From the NCBI GenBank assembly GCA_017406465.1, contig JAFQYM010000002.1, positions 59,992 through 123,991 of the forward strand: a stretch of DNA of 64,000 nt. Reading direction: 5' to 3'. The stretch comes from Kiritimatiellia bacterium (GTDB taxonomy: Bacteria > Verrucomicrobiota > Kiritimatiellia > RFP12 > UBA1067). Positions 51,370 to 59,206 of the stretch are shown here, piece after piece; position 1 is the stretch's first letter; the number at the start of each line of letters is the position of its first letter. The notes under the pieces are model-generated. The model ran no database searches and was not told the origin of the DNA. It saw only the letters and a list, made by a program, of their open reading frames with translations. Made by a program: the position numbers and the translations under genes.

Positions 51370-52038
51370 TCAATACCATGTCTCAGGCACCCAGACCACA
51401 TCGCCGGCGCGGAGGACGATATCCTTCTCGATCCTGCCCTTCTCGCCTATTTCAACGAGGTCTATGGTATAAGTCGTCTTCTTGCCATCCTTGTCGCGGC
51501 GGCTCACCTGAATCTTGGACTTGTTTGCAAAGGGCCTCAACCCGCCGGCAGCCTGTAGAACCTTCGTCACCGTGAGATCCATGGTGGAAGGCATGTTGAC
51601 AGGACCTGGCGAGGCAACCTGACCGAGGACGGTGACAGTTCCCCACGGGCTAACACCCTTGCCGTCGTAGGGAGCGAAAGTCACCGTGATCTGCGGCTGC
51701 TTGTAAAACTCGGAGTACAGCTTGACGAGCTTCTGCTTCAACGCGTCGAGCGTAAGACCATCGCACGCAACCGGCGACTGAAGAAGATGAGGAAGCGTGA
51801 TGTCGCCGTTCTGGTCGACCTGAACCTGCATGGTAACCGGCTGCGTAACGCCCGAGCCAACGACGACTACGAGGGCGATTCCAGGGCGTACACGAGGCTC
51901 GAAATAAACAGGGGCAACCTCCGACGATTCCTTATCGTCGGACGAAAAAATCTTGGCAATAGTTTCACACCCGCCTGTGCACATAAGCGAACAGACGAGA
52001 AACGCCAAGACAGCGATTCGTTTGCATAGCTCAACCAT
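51370..52038 (-). CDS. Polysaccharide export lipoprotein (Wza/BexD family)
   Basis: Forms the outer-membrane exit channel for polysaccharide. A lipoprotein signal ends in TGGC (Cys about residue 23). The Poly_export part has RPGIALVVVVGSG...VQVDQNGDITLPHL and a SLBB-type region GTVTVLGQVASPGPVNMPSTMDLTVTKVLQAAGG, ending VLRAGDVVWVPETWY. At 222 residues it is shorter than Wza (379). The ATG at 52038 lies 9 bases after a perfect -10, so the mRNA is likely leaderless; an ATG at 52047 falls against the -10 itself. First gene of the operon. Confidence 0.9.
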   Translation of the reverse strand: MVELCKRIAVLAFLVCSLMCTGGCETIAKIFSSDDKESSEVAPVYFEPRVRPGIALVVVVGSGVTQPVTMQVQVDQNGDITLPHLLQSPVACDGLTLDALKQKLVKLYSEFYKQPQITVTFAPYDGKGVSPWGTVTVLGQVASPGPVNMPSTMDLTVTKVLQAAGGLRPFANKSKIQVSRRDKDGKKTTYTIDLVEIGEKGRIEKDIVLRAGDVVWVPETWY

Positions 52039-52047
52039 TTGGCCCAT

Positions 52048-52077
52048 ATTATATCTCAAAAGTGCTCCCCTTGTCAA
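52048..52077 (-). promoter_or_regulatory. Consensus promoter of the exopolysaccharide operon
   Basis: TTGACA (52077-52072), 18 bases and TATAAT (52053-52048): a perfect consensus on both hexamers. It lies inside the end of tsaE, with the -10 overlapping the tsaE stop codon. Only 9 bases separate it from the ATG at 52038. Confidence 0.88.
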
Positions 52078-52486
52078 TGGCGATTCTACGCTTTTCTTCC
52101 CCCATATGGTGGATGCACACATAAAACGCAGAAAGCGGTATTAGCGAACCCGCCCTTTCAGGCCACTCAACTGCAATAATGGCCCCGCGCGAAAGATAGT
52201 CCTCCCATCCGATTGCCTCTACGTCCTCCTCGCCGTGGAGTCGGTAGAGGTCCATGTGGACGAACAGAACATCGGGCGACTGGTGCTCCTGAACAATGCA
52301 GAAAGTTGGCGACGTAACGCGCCCGGGCACCCCAAGCGCGGCGGCAAGTCCCTGGGTGAAAGTCGTCTTGCCGGCGCCAAGATCGCCTTCAAGACATACG
52401 ACGTCGCCTGGCTTAAGCTCCTTCGCGAGTTCCTTCGCAAGCGCCCATGTCTCTTCTACACTCGAAACCTCGAAAACACCCTTCAC
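52049..52486 (-). CDS. tsaE: tRNA threonylcarbamoyladenosine biosynthesis ATPase TsaE
   Basis: Needed with TsaB and TsaD for the t6A modification at position 37 of tRNAs. P-loop GDLGAGKTTFTQGLA, TSPTFCIVQEH and HMDLYRL with WPERAG are all seen. The start GTG at 52486 overlaps the dehydrogenase stop as GTGA; an upstream start at 52579 would add an Arg-rich stretch unlike the family. 145 residues, typical. Its 3' end carries the promoter of the next operon. Confidence 0.93.
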   Translation of the reverse strand: MKGVFEVSSVEETWALAKELAKELKPGDVVCLEGDLGAGKTTFTQGLAAALGVPGRVTSPTFCIVQEHQSPDVLFVHMDLYRLHGEEDVEAIGWEDYLSRGAIIAVEWPERAGSLIPLSAFYVCIHHMGEEKRRIAIDKGSTFEI

Positions 52487-53397
52487 TTGAGAACGCCCTC
52501 CCTCGCGAGCTCTCGGAAACACTCCTTCATATAGCGCGACGAGAAAGCGCAGGCATGTGGCATGCGAACGAGGTTCCACGGCACGTACTTCGCCGCGGCA
52601 AGCCCCTTGCCGTGCGGGCCGATTCTGGGATTGAGGGCAGTCGGCTCATGCTTGAATACATCGAGATAGGCACCGGCGAGCCGACCTTCCTTTATTGCCG
52701 CAAGAAGCGCGTCCTCGTCCACGGCGTTGCCGCGGCCAACGTTGATGACCACGCACTTCTTCGGCAGGCGGCGAATAAGCCGCGCGTCGAGGAAGTCATC
52801 GGTACCGGTGTCGGACGGTAGCGCGAGGATAAACCAGTCGGCGCGACGAAGAATCGGTCTGACGTCTTTTAACGTAGGTCCGTGACGCGTAATTCCAAAG
52901 CACTCGACGCCGAACGGCTCGAGACGCGCTGCTATCGCGCGGCCAATGCGCCCAAAGCCCGCAATAACGGCCGTCGTGCCCTCGAGGTCGCCGCAATGCT
53001 CGGAAAGCATCTTGCGCGGCCACATGGGCCCCTTCCAAAAAAAACCGCGCGTCCACGCGAGAAGAAATCCGAGAACCGTCTCGGAGATAATAGGGCCGTG
53101 AAACGAGCCAAAGTGAACCTTGACATCCTTTGGCGCGTCGCGCCACGCGACAAGTTCGCGCCCTGCCGCCGGCGTCGCTAAGACCTTTAACTTCGTCGCG
53201 CGTGCGAACCACTCTTTCTTGAAATGCCACACGACCGCATGCGTCGCAGACGGGAGAGACTTCAGAAACGCGCGCTCGCTTTTAACGCGCACGACGCGAC
53301 TCCCCTTAGAAACGAGAGACCTGAAAAGCTTCAGATCCCCATCGTCCGCCCGAAAGCACCTCTCGGGCCACTCAAGCCAGATTAAGTATGTGTTCAC
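52483..53397 (-). CDS. D-isomer-specific 2-hydroxyacid dehydrogenase
   Basis: NAD(P)-dependent dehydrogenase of the 2-hydroxyacid family. The Rossmann motif is TAVIAGFGRIGRAIAARL; catalytic Arg lies in INVGRGNAVDEDAL, Glu in LDVFKHEP and His in MPHACAF. The N-terminal domain is divergent, so the substrate is open (glyoxylate, phosphoglycerate or another). The GTG at 53397 overlaps the stop of the AMP-ligase gene. 304 residues, slightly short of the family average. Confidence 0.88.
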   Translation of the reverse strand: MNTYLIWLEWPERCFRADDGDLKLFRSLVSKGSRVVRVKSERAFLKSLPSATHAVVWHFKKEWFARATKLKVLATPAAGRELVAWRDAPKDVKVHFGSFHGPIISETVLGFLLAWTRGFFWKGPMWPRKMLSEHCGDLEGTTAVIAGFGRIGRAIAARLEPFGVECFGITRHGPTLKDVRPILRRADWFILALPSDTGTDDFLDARLIRRLPKKCVVINVGRGNAVDEDALLAAIKEGRLAGAYLDVFKHEPTALNPRIGPHGKGLAAAKYVPWNLVRMPHACAFSSRYMKECFRELAREGVLK

Positions 53398-55055
53398 TCG
53401 TCCAGCTTGCCTTTGTAGGCGACGCGGCGAACCTTGCCGATAGAGGTGCGCTCGAGGGGCTCCTTCCACACGACAACCTTGCGGACGCGCTTATAGTCGG
53501 CGAGCTCGGCGCTCCGCTCCTGCGTATGCTTGACCGCGGCCTTCTCAACCTCAGCCCAGTCGGGGAGTGTGCCGCCGTTCTGCTCCTTGAACCACTCCTC
53601 GTTTGGATAGACGATTGCACCGACCTTCTCGCCGGGATCGCCGCCCATCGTATAGCCGACGACGACGACGTCCTGTATCGCGGGATCCTTGCCGATGACG
53701 TTCTCGACCTCCTCGGGGTAGATGTTCTTGCCCTCGCGGTTGACGATGAGCGCCTTCTTCCTGCCGCGGATCGTGATGAGCCCGTCCTCGTCTATCGACG
53801 CGAGGTCGCCCGTCGCGAACCAGTCGCCGTCGAACGCCTCCTTGGTGGCCTTCTCGTTGTGGAAATACCCCTTCATGACGATCGGGCCCTTTACCTGTAG
53901 CTCGCCGACGCCGGCCTCGTTCATGTCCGCGAGCCTGACCTCAACGCCGGCGCAGGGCTTGCCTATCGTGCCGACCTTGCAGCAGTCGGAGCTCGTGACC
54001 GAGACGACGGGCGCGCACTCGGTGAGCCCGTAGCCCTCGACGAAGTTGACGTGAAGCTTCCTGAAGCACTCGAGAACGTGCTTGGGGCAAGGCGCTCCGC
54101 CCGTGATCATGTAGCGGAGCCTGCCGCCGAGCTTCTGCAGGACCATGTGCATCACGGGACCCCTTATGCCGATCGCGAGAAGCACCTTCGCCGCCTTGGA
54201 ACTCTGGAGACCTTCCTGTATCTTGTCGTAGAGCTTCTCGCAGAGGAGCGGAACGGCGCAGAGAACCGAAGGCCTCAGCAGCTTCATGTCGCGCGCGACG
54301 GTGCGGATCGACTCGACGAACTGCATCTCGCAGCCGACGTAGAGCGGCCCGAGGAAGTTCGCCGTGAAGCTGAACGCGTGGAACAGCGGCAAGACGGTGA
54401 AGAAGCTGTCGTCTTCGCCGACATCGGCGTGGAACGTCTTGAATGCGCCGTCTATGTCCGAGACAAAGTTCCTGTGCGTCAGCATCGCGCCCTTGGGTTT
54501 GCCCGTCGTGCCGGAGGTGTAGATGATGGAGGCGACGTCGTCCTCGCGCGCCACGTTGGCGTCATACCACGCGCCGCCGCCGGAGACGCGGAGCTTATCG
54601 AACCCGACGACCTTGACCTTGCCGATGTTCTGCCCCTCGTTGATGATGCCGTCGACGCAGACGATGCCCCTGAGCTTCGGCAGCTTCGGCGCGAGGCCCA
54701 TCATCATCTTGAGGTGGTGGACGTCGGTCGTCACGACGACGGCCTCGGAATCCGCGAGAATGTACTCGACTTCGGCGTCGTGGAGCTTGGGGTCGAGCGG
54801 CACGACCGAGACCCCGGCACCGGACTGGGCGAGATAGGCCTCGAGCCAAGTGGGGGAGTTTCCGAGGATGATCGCCACGTTCTCTTCGCGCGGCTTCAGG
54901 TCGAAGCGCGTTCCGTAGCCCTCGGCGACGTCGCGCACGCGGGCGAGGTATTCCCGCCACGTGCGACGCATCCACGTCTTGTTTTCGCACCAGACAAGCG
55001 CGTTGCGGCCTGGCCGCTCCGCGACGTTCTTCTCAAGCAATCCGCGAATTGTCAT
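53394..55055 (-). CDS. AMP-dependent acyl-CoA synthetase/ligase
   Basis: Adenylates a carboxylic acid and transfers it to CoA, like long-chain fatty acyl-CoA ligases. P-loop IIYTSGTTGKPKGAMLTH, YGLTECAPVVSV, FATGDLASIDEDGLITIRGRKKALI and the C-terminal catalytic Lys region (GKVRRVAYKGK) are present. Start at ATG 55055 with GGAG 7 bases upstream; the frame's earlier TTG at 55067 is less likely. 553 residues. It is first in an operon with the dehydrogenase and tsaE genes. Confidence 0.92.
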   Translation of the reverse strand: MTIRGLLEKNVAERPGRNALVWCENKTWMRRTWREYLARVRDVAEGYGTRFDLKPREENVAIILGNSPTWLEAYLAQSGAGVSVVPLDPKLHDAEVEYILADSEAVVVTTDVHHLKMMMGLAPKLPKLRGIVCVDGIINEGQNIGKVKVVGFDKLRVSGGGAWYDANVAREDDVASIIYTSGTTGKPKGAMLTHRNFVSDIDGAFKTFHADVGEDDSFFTVLPLFHAFSFTANFLGPLYVGCEMQFVESIRTVARDMKLLRPSVLCAVPLLCEKLYDKIQEGLQSSKAAKVLLAIGIRGPVMHMVLQKLGGRLRYMITGGAPCPKHVLECFRKLHVNFVEGYGLTECAPVVSVTSSDCCKVGTIGKPCAGVEVRLADMNEAGVGELQVKGPIVMKGYFHNEKATKEAFDGDWFATGDLASIDEDGLITIRGRKKALIVNREGKNIYPEEVENVIGKDPAIQDVVVVGYTMGGDPGEKVGAIVYPNEEWFKEQNGGTLPDWAEVEKAAVKHTQERSAELADYKRVRKVVVWKEPLERTSIGKVRRVAYKGKLDE

Positions 55056-55084
55056 GACTTGCTCCAAAGTGATGTCTGCGTGAC

Positions 55085-55090
55085 ATTATA
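55085..55090 (-). promoter_or_regulatory. -10 box of the AMP-ligase operon
   Basis: TATAAT preceded by TGG on the minus strand, in ATGGTATAATG. The leader before the ATG at 55055 is about 23 bases. No matching -35 is visible. Confidence 0.65.
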
Positions 55091-55123
55091 CCATAATTTG
55101 TCGCAGGCGCGGGAAGGGAAAAA

Positions 55124-55152
55124 GGAAGCGCGGAAAAACGTTCCGCGCTCCC
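55124..55152 (-). terminator. Rho-independent terminator of the GGGtGRT operon
   Basis: A 12-bp stem with one mismatch (GGAAGCGCGGAA/TTCCGCGCTCCC in plus-strand reading) and a 5-base loop, followed on the minus strand by TTTTTCCC. It lies 20 bases after the stop of the GGGtGRT gene. Confidence 0.85.
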
Positions 55153-55171
55153 TTTCCTGCTTTCGGGAAGA

Positions 55172-56209
55172 TTACTTCCTGAAGCTCTCCTCGACCGCTA
55201 CAGCAACCGCGACGGTCGCGCCGACCATCGGGTTGTTGCCCATGCCGATGAGTCCCATCATCTCGACGTGCGCCGGGACCGAGCTCGAGCCCGCGAACTG
55301 CGCGTCGGAGTGCATGCGGCCCATGGTGTCGGTCATGCCGTAGCTGGACGGACCCGCCGCCATGTTGTCGGGGTGGAGCGTGCGGCCCGTGCCGCCGCCC
55401 GAGGCGACGGAGAAGTACTTCTTGCCGTTCTCGATGCACCACTTCTTGTAGGTGCCGGCGACGGGATGCTGGAAGCGCGTCGGGTTCGTGGAGTTGCCCG
55501 TGATCGAGACGCCGACGTTCTCGAGCTTCATGATCGCGACGCCCTCGGGCACGTTGTCCGCACCGTAGCAGTTGACGGCCGCGCGCGGACCCTTCGAGAA
55601 CGCCTTCTTCGAGACGACCTTGACCTTCTCGGTCTTGTTGTTGAACGCCGTCTTGACGTACGTGAAGCCGTTGATGCGGCTGATGATGTACGCGGCGTCC
55701 TTGCCGAGGCCGTTCAGGATGACGCGGAGGTTCGTCTTGCGGACCTTGTTCGCGTTGAGGGCGATCTTGATCGCGCCTTCCGCGGCGGCGAACGACTCGT
55801 GGCCCGCGAGGAACGCGAAGCACTCGGTCGCGTCGTCAAGGAGCATCGCGCCCAGGTTGCCGTGTCCGCGGCCGACCTGGCGGTTCTCCGCGACGGAGCC
55901 GGGGATGCAGAACGCCTGGAGACCGACGCCAATTTCGGCGGCGGCGTCCTTGGCCTTGACGCAGCCCTTCTTGATCGCCATCGCGGCGCCAACGGTGTAG
56001 GCCCACTTCGCGTTCTCGAAGCAGATCGGCTGGGTTTCCTCGACGATCTTGTAAGGGTCGAAGCCGGCCTTGAGGCAGATGTCGCGGCACTCCTCGATGG
56101 ACTTGATGCCGTAGGGCTTCAGCGCGGCGAGGATCTTTGCTTCGCGACGCTCGTATCCCTCGAAAAGCTTCTCGGCGGAGGCCTTCTTTGCAGTCTTCTT
56201 GGTAGCCAT
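55172..56209 (-). CDS. GGGtGRT protein
   Basis: Belongs to the conserved GGGtGRT family of unknown function, named for the motif SGGGTGRT near residue 275. Other conserved stretches are GVGLQAFCIPGSVAENRQVGRGHGNLGA, CYGADNVPEGVAIMKLENVGVSITGNSTNP and PAHVEMMGLIGMGNNPMVGA. The N-terminal 15 residues are Lys/Ala-rich. 345 residues, cytoplasmic. It follows the Fe-S scaffold-like gene by 18 bases, the same pairing seen in many anaerobes. A role with an iron-sulfur cofactor is inferred from that pairing only. Confidence 0.88.
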   Translation of the reverse strand: MATKKTAKKASAEKLFEGYERREAKILAALKPYGIKSIEECRDICLKAGFDPYKIVEETQPICFENAKWAYTVGAAMAIKKGCVKAKDAAAEIGVGLQAFCIPGSVAENRQVGRGHGNLGAMLLDDATECFAFLAGHESFAAAEGAIKIALNANKVRKTNLRVILNGLGKDAAYIISRINGFTYVKTAFNNKTEKVKVVSKKAFSKGPRAAVNCYGADNVPEGVAIMKLENVGVSITGNSTNPTRFQHPVAGTYKKWCIENGKKYFSVASGGGTGRTLHPDNMAAGPSSYGMTDTMGRMHSDAQFAGSSSVPAHVEMMGLIGMGNNPMVGATVAVAVAVEESFRK

Positions 56210-56227
56210 TTCGAAATCTCCTTTCGC

Positions 56228-56920
56228 TTATTCCTTGCGGGGGTCGATGTACTTGGCAGCGCCCTCGAACTGGCCGTAGTGGCCCTTCGCCTTCTCCCAC
56301 GCCTCGTTCGGCGTGAGACCCTTCTTGATGAAGTCGGTCATCTTGCCGAGCGAGACGAACTCGTAGCCGATCACCTCTCCGTCCTTGTTGAGCGCCATGC
56401 GCGTGCAGTAGCCCTCGGTCATCTCGAGGTAGCGCGGGCCTTTCGCCTTCGTCGCGTACATCGTGCCGACCATCGAGCGAAGACCCTTGCCGAGATCCTC
56501 AAGGCCGGCGCCGATCACGAGACCGCCCTCGGAGAACGCGCTCTGCGTGCGGCCGTAGACGATCTGGAGGAAGAGCTCGCGCATCGCGGTGTTGATCGCG
56601 TCGCAGACGAGGTCGGTGTTGAGCGCCTCGAGAATCGTCTTGCCGACGAGGATCTCCGAGGCCATTGCGGCGGAGTGGGTCATGCCCGAGCAGCCGATCG
56701 TCTCGACGAGGGCTTCCTCGATCACGCCGTTCTTGACGTTCAGCGAGAGCTTGCACGCTCCCTGCTGAGGCGCACACCAGCCCACGCCGTGCGTGTAGCC
56801 GCTGATGTCCTTTATCTGCTTTGCCTGCACCCACTTCCCTTCTTCGGGAATCGGCGCAGGACCGTGGTTGCACCCCTTCATGAGCGGGCACTGATGCTCA
56901 ACTTCAGTCGAGTAGACCAT
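56228..56920 (-). CDS. Iron-sulfur cluster scaffold-like (NifU-like) protein
   Basis: The 230-residue product has the NifU/IscU N-terminal fold pattern, with cysteines at CPLMKGC, WCAPQQGAC and CSGMTHSAAMASEIL; the last resembles the scaffold's cluster-binding loop. The family is annotated as iron-sulfur assembly scaffold and typically accompanies GGGtGRT. AAGGAG precedes the ATG. It opens the two-gene operon ended by the terminator at 55124-55152. Real activity as a scaffold has not been shown to my knowledge. Confidence 0.85.
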   Translation of the reverse strand: MVYSTEVEHQCPLMKGCNHGPAPIPEEGKWVQAKQIKDISGYTHGVGWCAPQQGACKLSLNVKNGVIEEALVETIGCSGMTHSAAMASEILVGKTILEALNTDLVCDAINTAMRELFLQIVYGRTQSAFSEGGLVIGAGLEDLGKGLRSMVGTMYATKAKGPRYLEMTEGYCTRMALNKDGEVIGYEFVSLGKMTDFIKKGLTPNEAWEKAKGHYGQFEGAAKYIDPRKE

Positions 56921-56943
56921 GTTTGTCTCCTTGTGTTGTGAAA

Positions 56944-56964
56944 TTCCGTTAAACGGAAATTATA
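56944..56964 (-). promoter_or_regulatory. Promoter with inverted repeat at +1 for the Fe-S/GGGtGRT operon
   Basis: TATAAT (56964-56959) is followed directly by TTCCGT-TTA-ACGGAA (56958-56944), a perfect 6-bp inverted repeat at the start of transcription. It can be an operator or a 5' stem-loop. It also can end the CsgG-like transcript. Confidence 0.5.
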
Positions 56965-56980
56965 AAATAATGCCGGCGTA

Positions 56981-57880
56981 TTACTTGGCAGGATGGACGC
57001 CCATCCCCTTCTCGGCGCCCTCGAGCGGAGTCGTATAGCAGATCTTCTCCTTGACCTCGGTGACGGTCACGGTGCCGATCTTTGTCATTTCGCTGTCGAG
57101 AACCTCGCCTGTGTCCTCGTCGACGATTTCCTCGACCTTGCCGACGTCGAACTTCATGCCGACCTCGACGCCCTCGCGCGTGCCGCGGTTGATGAGGAGC
57201 TTGTCGGACTTCACGAGCGAGACGGAGCCCTCCCAGGGAATCGAGTCGAGCTGCGCGACAAGGAACTCGAGCGCCTGGTTGCAGGCGTCCATCGCGGCCT
57301 TGCCCATGTTGTCCTTCATGAACCCGCCGATGTCGCCGGTAAGCCCGCCGAGTGCGGAGCCGTGGTAGCCAAGCGTGAGGCCCCTCTTGCCGCTCTTGCC
57401 GATAACGGACTTCGACGCCTTGACCTGCCCGGTCGCGGAGTCGACGAGATAAATCGTGATGTTTATTTCGGCCGAACCCGCGTCGCCGCCGATCGTGATG
57501 CCCTTGAAGCCAAAGCCGCCGCCGCCGCCCTTCGTCTCCTGGACGTGCGTGATCGCACCCTTCACGAGCAGCTGCGCCGGGGTCATGCGGCCCATCTTCG
57601 GGGCCTTCTTGCCGCCGGCCGTGCGCCCCGAGGCCGCGAGGTCCTGTTCCTGCATGGCTGCGCCGCGCATGTCGGCCTCGCCAAGCACGATGAATTTGCC
57701 GCTCTGGACGAGCTGGTCGGTAAAGATCGTCCCCCAGGCGTCGCCAAGCTCCCACTGGCCGCGCCAGTTGGCCTTGTTCTCGAACTTGTTGACCATGACG
57801 GAGTAGCGAAGGTTACCACCTTCCGCGAAAACCGCCGCGGACGCAAGCGCCGCAAGGGCAAGAACTGTCAGTTTCTTCAT
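56981..57880 (-). CDS. CsgG-like secreted protein
   Basis: A signal peptide (1-19) precedes a CsgG-type domain: RYSVMVNKFENKANWRGQWELGDAWGTIFTDQLVQSGKFIVLGEADM, with the ITIYLVDSATGQV strand further on. CsgG forms the outer-membrane curli pore, and many relatives are simply outer-membrane or periplasmic proteins of unknown work. The middle is rich in Gly (KGGGGGFGF). No curli genes surround it; the neighbour is a TMEM43-like membrane protein. 299 residues. Confidence 0.75.
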   Translation of the reverse strand: MKKLTVLALAALASAAVFAEGGNLRYSVMVNKFENKANWRGQWELGDAWGTIFTDQLVQSGKFIVLGEADMRGAAMQEQDLAASGRTAGGKKAPKMGRMTPAQLLVKGAITHVQETKGGGGGFGFKGITIGGDAGSAEINITIYLVDSATGQVKASKSVIGKSGKRGLTLGYHGSALGGLTGDIGGFMKDNMGKAAMDACNQALEFLVAQLDSIPWEGSVSLVKSDKLLINRGTREGVEVGMKFDVGKVEEIVDEDTGEVLDSEMTKIGTVTVTEVKEKICYTTPLEGAEKGMGVHPAK

Positions 57881-57925
57881 GTCGTTTTCCTTTTTTGCGT
57901 TGTGGGTTGTAGTCGAATGATCTGG

Positions 57926-59134
57926 TCAGAACGCCGCCGAAGGAGTGGCGGGCGCCGCGGGGACGGCGGCCGCCTTCTTCGCCTGGCGCTTCTTCCAGAG
58001 GAGGAATATTCCGCCTGCCGCTATGGCGAGCAGGAAGATTGCAAGGACGGGACGGTAGAAAATCCACGCTATCGCTATCGTGACGAGCGAGCAGACGAGC
58101 GCGACAATGCCCGCGACGAGCCCATTGCCGATCTCGACGATATTGCCGAGAATTGGCAGGACGTCCGCAAGGACGGAAAGCGGCTTCAAGACCATCGAAA
58201 TGCCGAAGAACATGAGGAGAAACCCGCCGATACGGACGAGCCATGTCAGCATCGCGTTGGCGTCGCGAGCGTCCTCGAACATCTCGGCAGCGTCCTTCAC
58301 GCCGTCGCAGAGAAGATCAACCTTTTTCTTCGTCTTCGCGGTGTACCTAACGAACGTGTCGCCACTCTGCTTCGCGACGAGCGAGATCTTGTGCGGCAGA
58401 ATGACGGTGAACTTCACGCGCATGTCGCCGATACGTGCCTGCGAGGCAACGTCGCGGTTGTTGAGCGCGTTGTCGCGCGTCTGCTTGTTGGGAACGTAGA
58501 TCACGGAACCCTGGCGCTGGACGCGCTCGACCCTGCACACGAAGTCTGTCGGGAACGCGTACGCCTGCTCGGAGCCGATGCGCCCGATCTGGCGCTCGTT
58601 CAGGTGGAACGCGCCGAAAGTCACGTTTGCCGCACGCTTCTCTTCGGACGGAAACTCGATGAAGCCGGGGTTGTCGTGGCCCTGTTCCTTGAATCCGCTC
58701 GAGTCTACAGCGCTCTCAAGCCACTCCTGGGTGTAGGTGTAGGTCGTAGTCTTTGTGACGCTGCCGCCGAGGTTCTTCTTCTCCTCGGTCTTGGAGTGCT
58801 CGACCCACTGGAACATCTCGGTCGTGCGCTTCAGCGCAATCGCCGTCGTGGAGACGCCGAACTGATCGTCTGTAAGGACATCCTGCGTCGTAGCAAGGCC
58901 GGTCATGTGGACAAGCTGACCTTCCATCTCGGGGTCGACCTTCTCTATCGACTCAACGGACACGCACGCGTTCTCTCCCTCGTCAAGCGCCTTTGCCGTC
59001 TTGACCGAGTTACCCTCGTTCCAGAAGAGCACCGGGAAGCCGAGAAGGAAAAGCACGATGCCGACTATCACGCCCTTGACCGAGTCACCAAGCCGAGATC
59101 CCCAAGATTGAGTCGTCGTTTCCGTCACCGCCAT
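57926..59134 (-). CDS. TMEM43-family membrane protein
   Basis: The 402-residue protein has one N-terminal helix (residues 20-40) and three helices near the C-terminus (about 310-385) around a large soluble domain (SVESIEKVDPEMEGQLVHMTG, TYTYTQEWLESAVDSS), the layout of the TMEM43/LUMA family. Bacterial members are uncharacterised. AAAGGAC precedes the ATG. It starts an operon with the CsgG-like gene (45 bases apart). Confidence 0.85.
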   Translation of the reverse strand: MAVTETTTQSWGSRLGDSVKGVIVGIVLFLLGFPVLFWNEGNSVKTAKALDEGENACVSVESIEKVDPEMEGQLVHMTGLATTQDVLTDDQFGVSTTAIALKRTTEMFQWVEHSKTEEKKNLGGSVTKTTTYTYTQEWLESAVDSSGFKEQGHDNPGFIEFPSEEKRAANVTFGAFHLNERQIGRIGSEQAYAFPTDFVCRVERVQRQGSVIYVPNKQTRDNALNNRDVASQARIGDMRVKFTVILPHKISLVAKQSGDTFVRYTAKTKKKVDLLCDGVKDAAEMFEDARDANAMLTWLVRIGGFLLMFFGISMVLKPLSVLADVLPILGNIVEIGNGLVAGIVALVCSLVTIAIAWIFYRPVLAIFLLAIAAGGIFLLWKKRQAKKAAAVPAAPATPSAAF

Positions 59135-59165
59135 GTCAGTAGTCCTTTCGTTGAGTTGTCTGCAT

Positions 59166-59171
59166 ATTATA
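59166..59171 (-). promoter_or_regulatory. -10 box upstream of the TMEM43-like gene
   Basis: TATAAT in TTGATATAATATGC on the minus strand, about 32 bases before the ATG. The -35 (TTGCCC, 59196-59191) is poor and spaced 19 bases. Confidence 0.5.
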
Positions 59172-59206
59172 TCAAAATCCCGCCCCCCGTGGGCAAAACA
59201 CCGCCG

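Noticed and set aside
56981..57880. Curli secretion locus around the CsgG-like gene
   Set aside because: No csgA, csgB, csgE or csgF-like genes adjoin it; the neighbour is a TMEM43-like protein.
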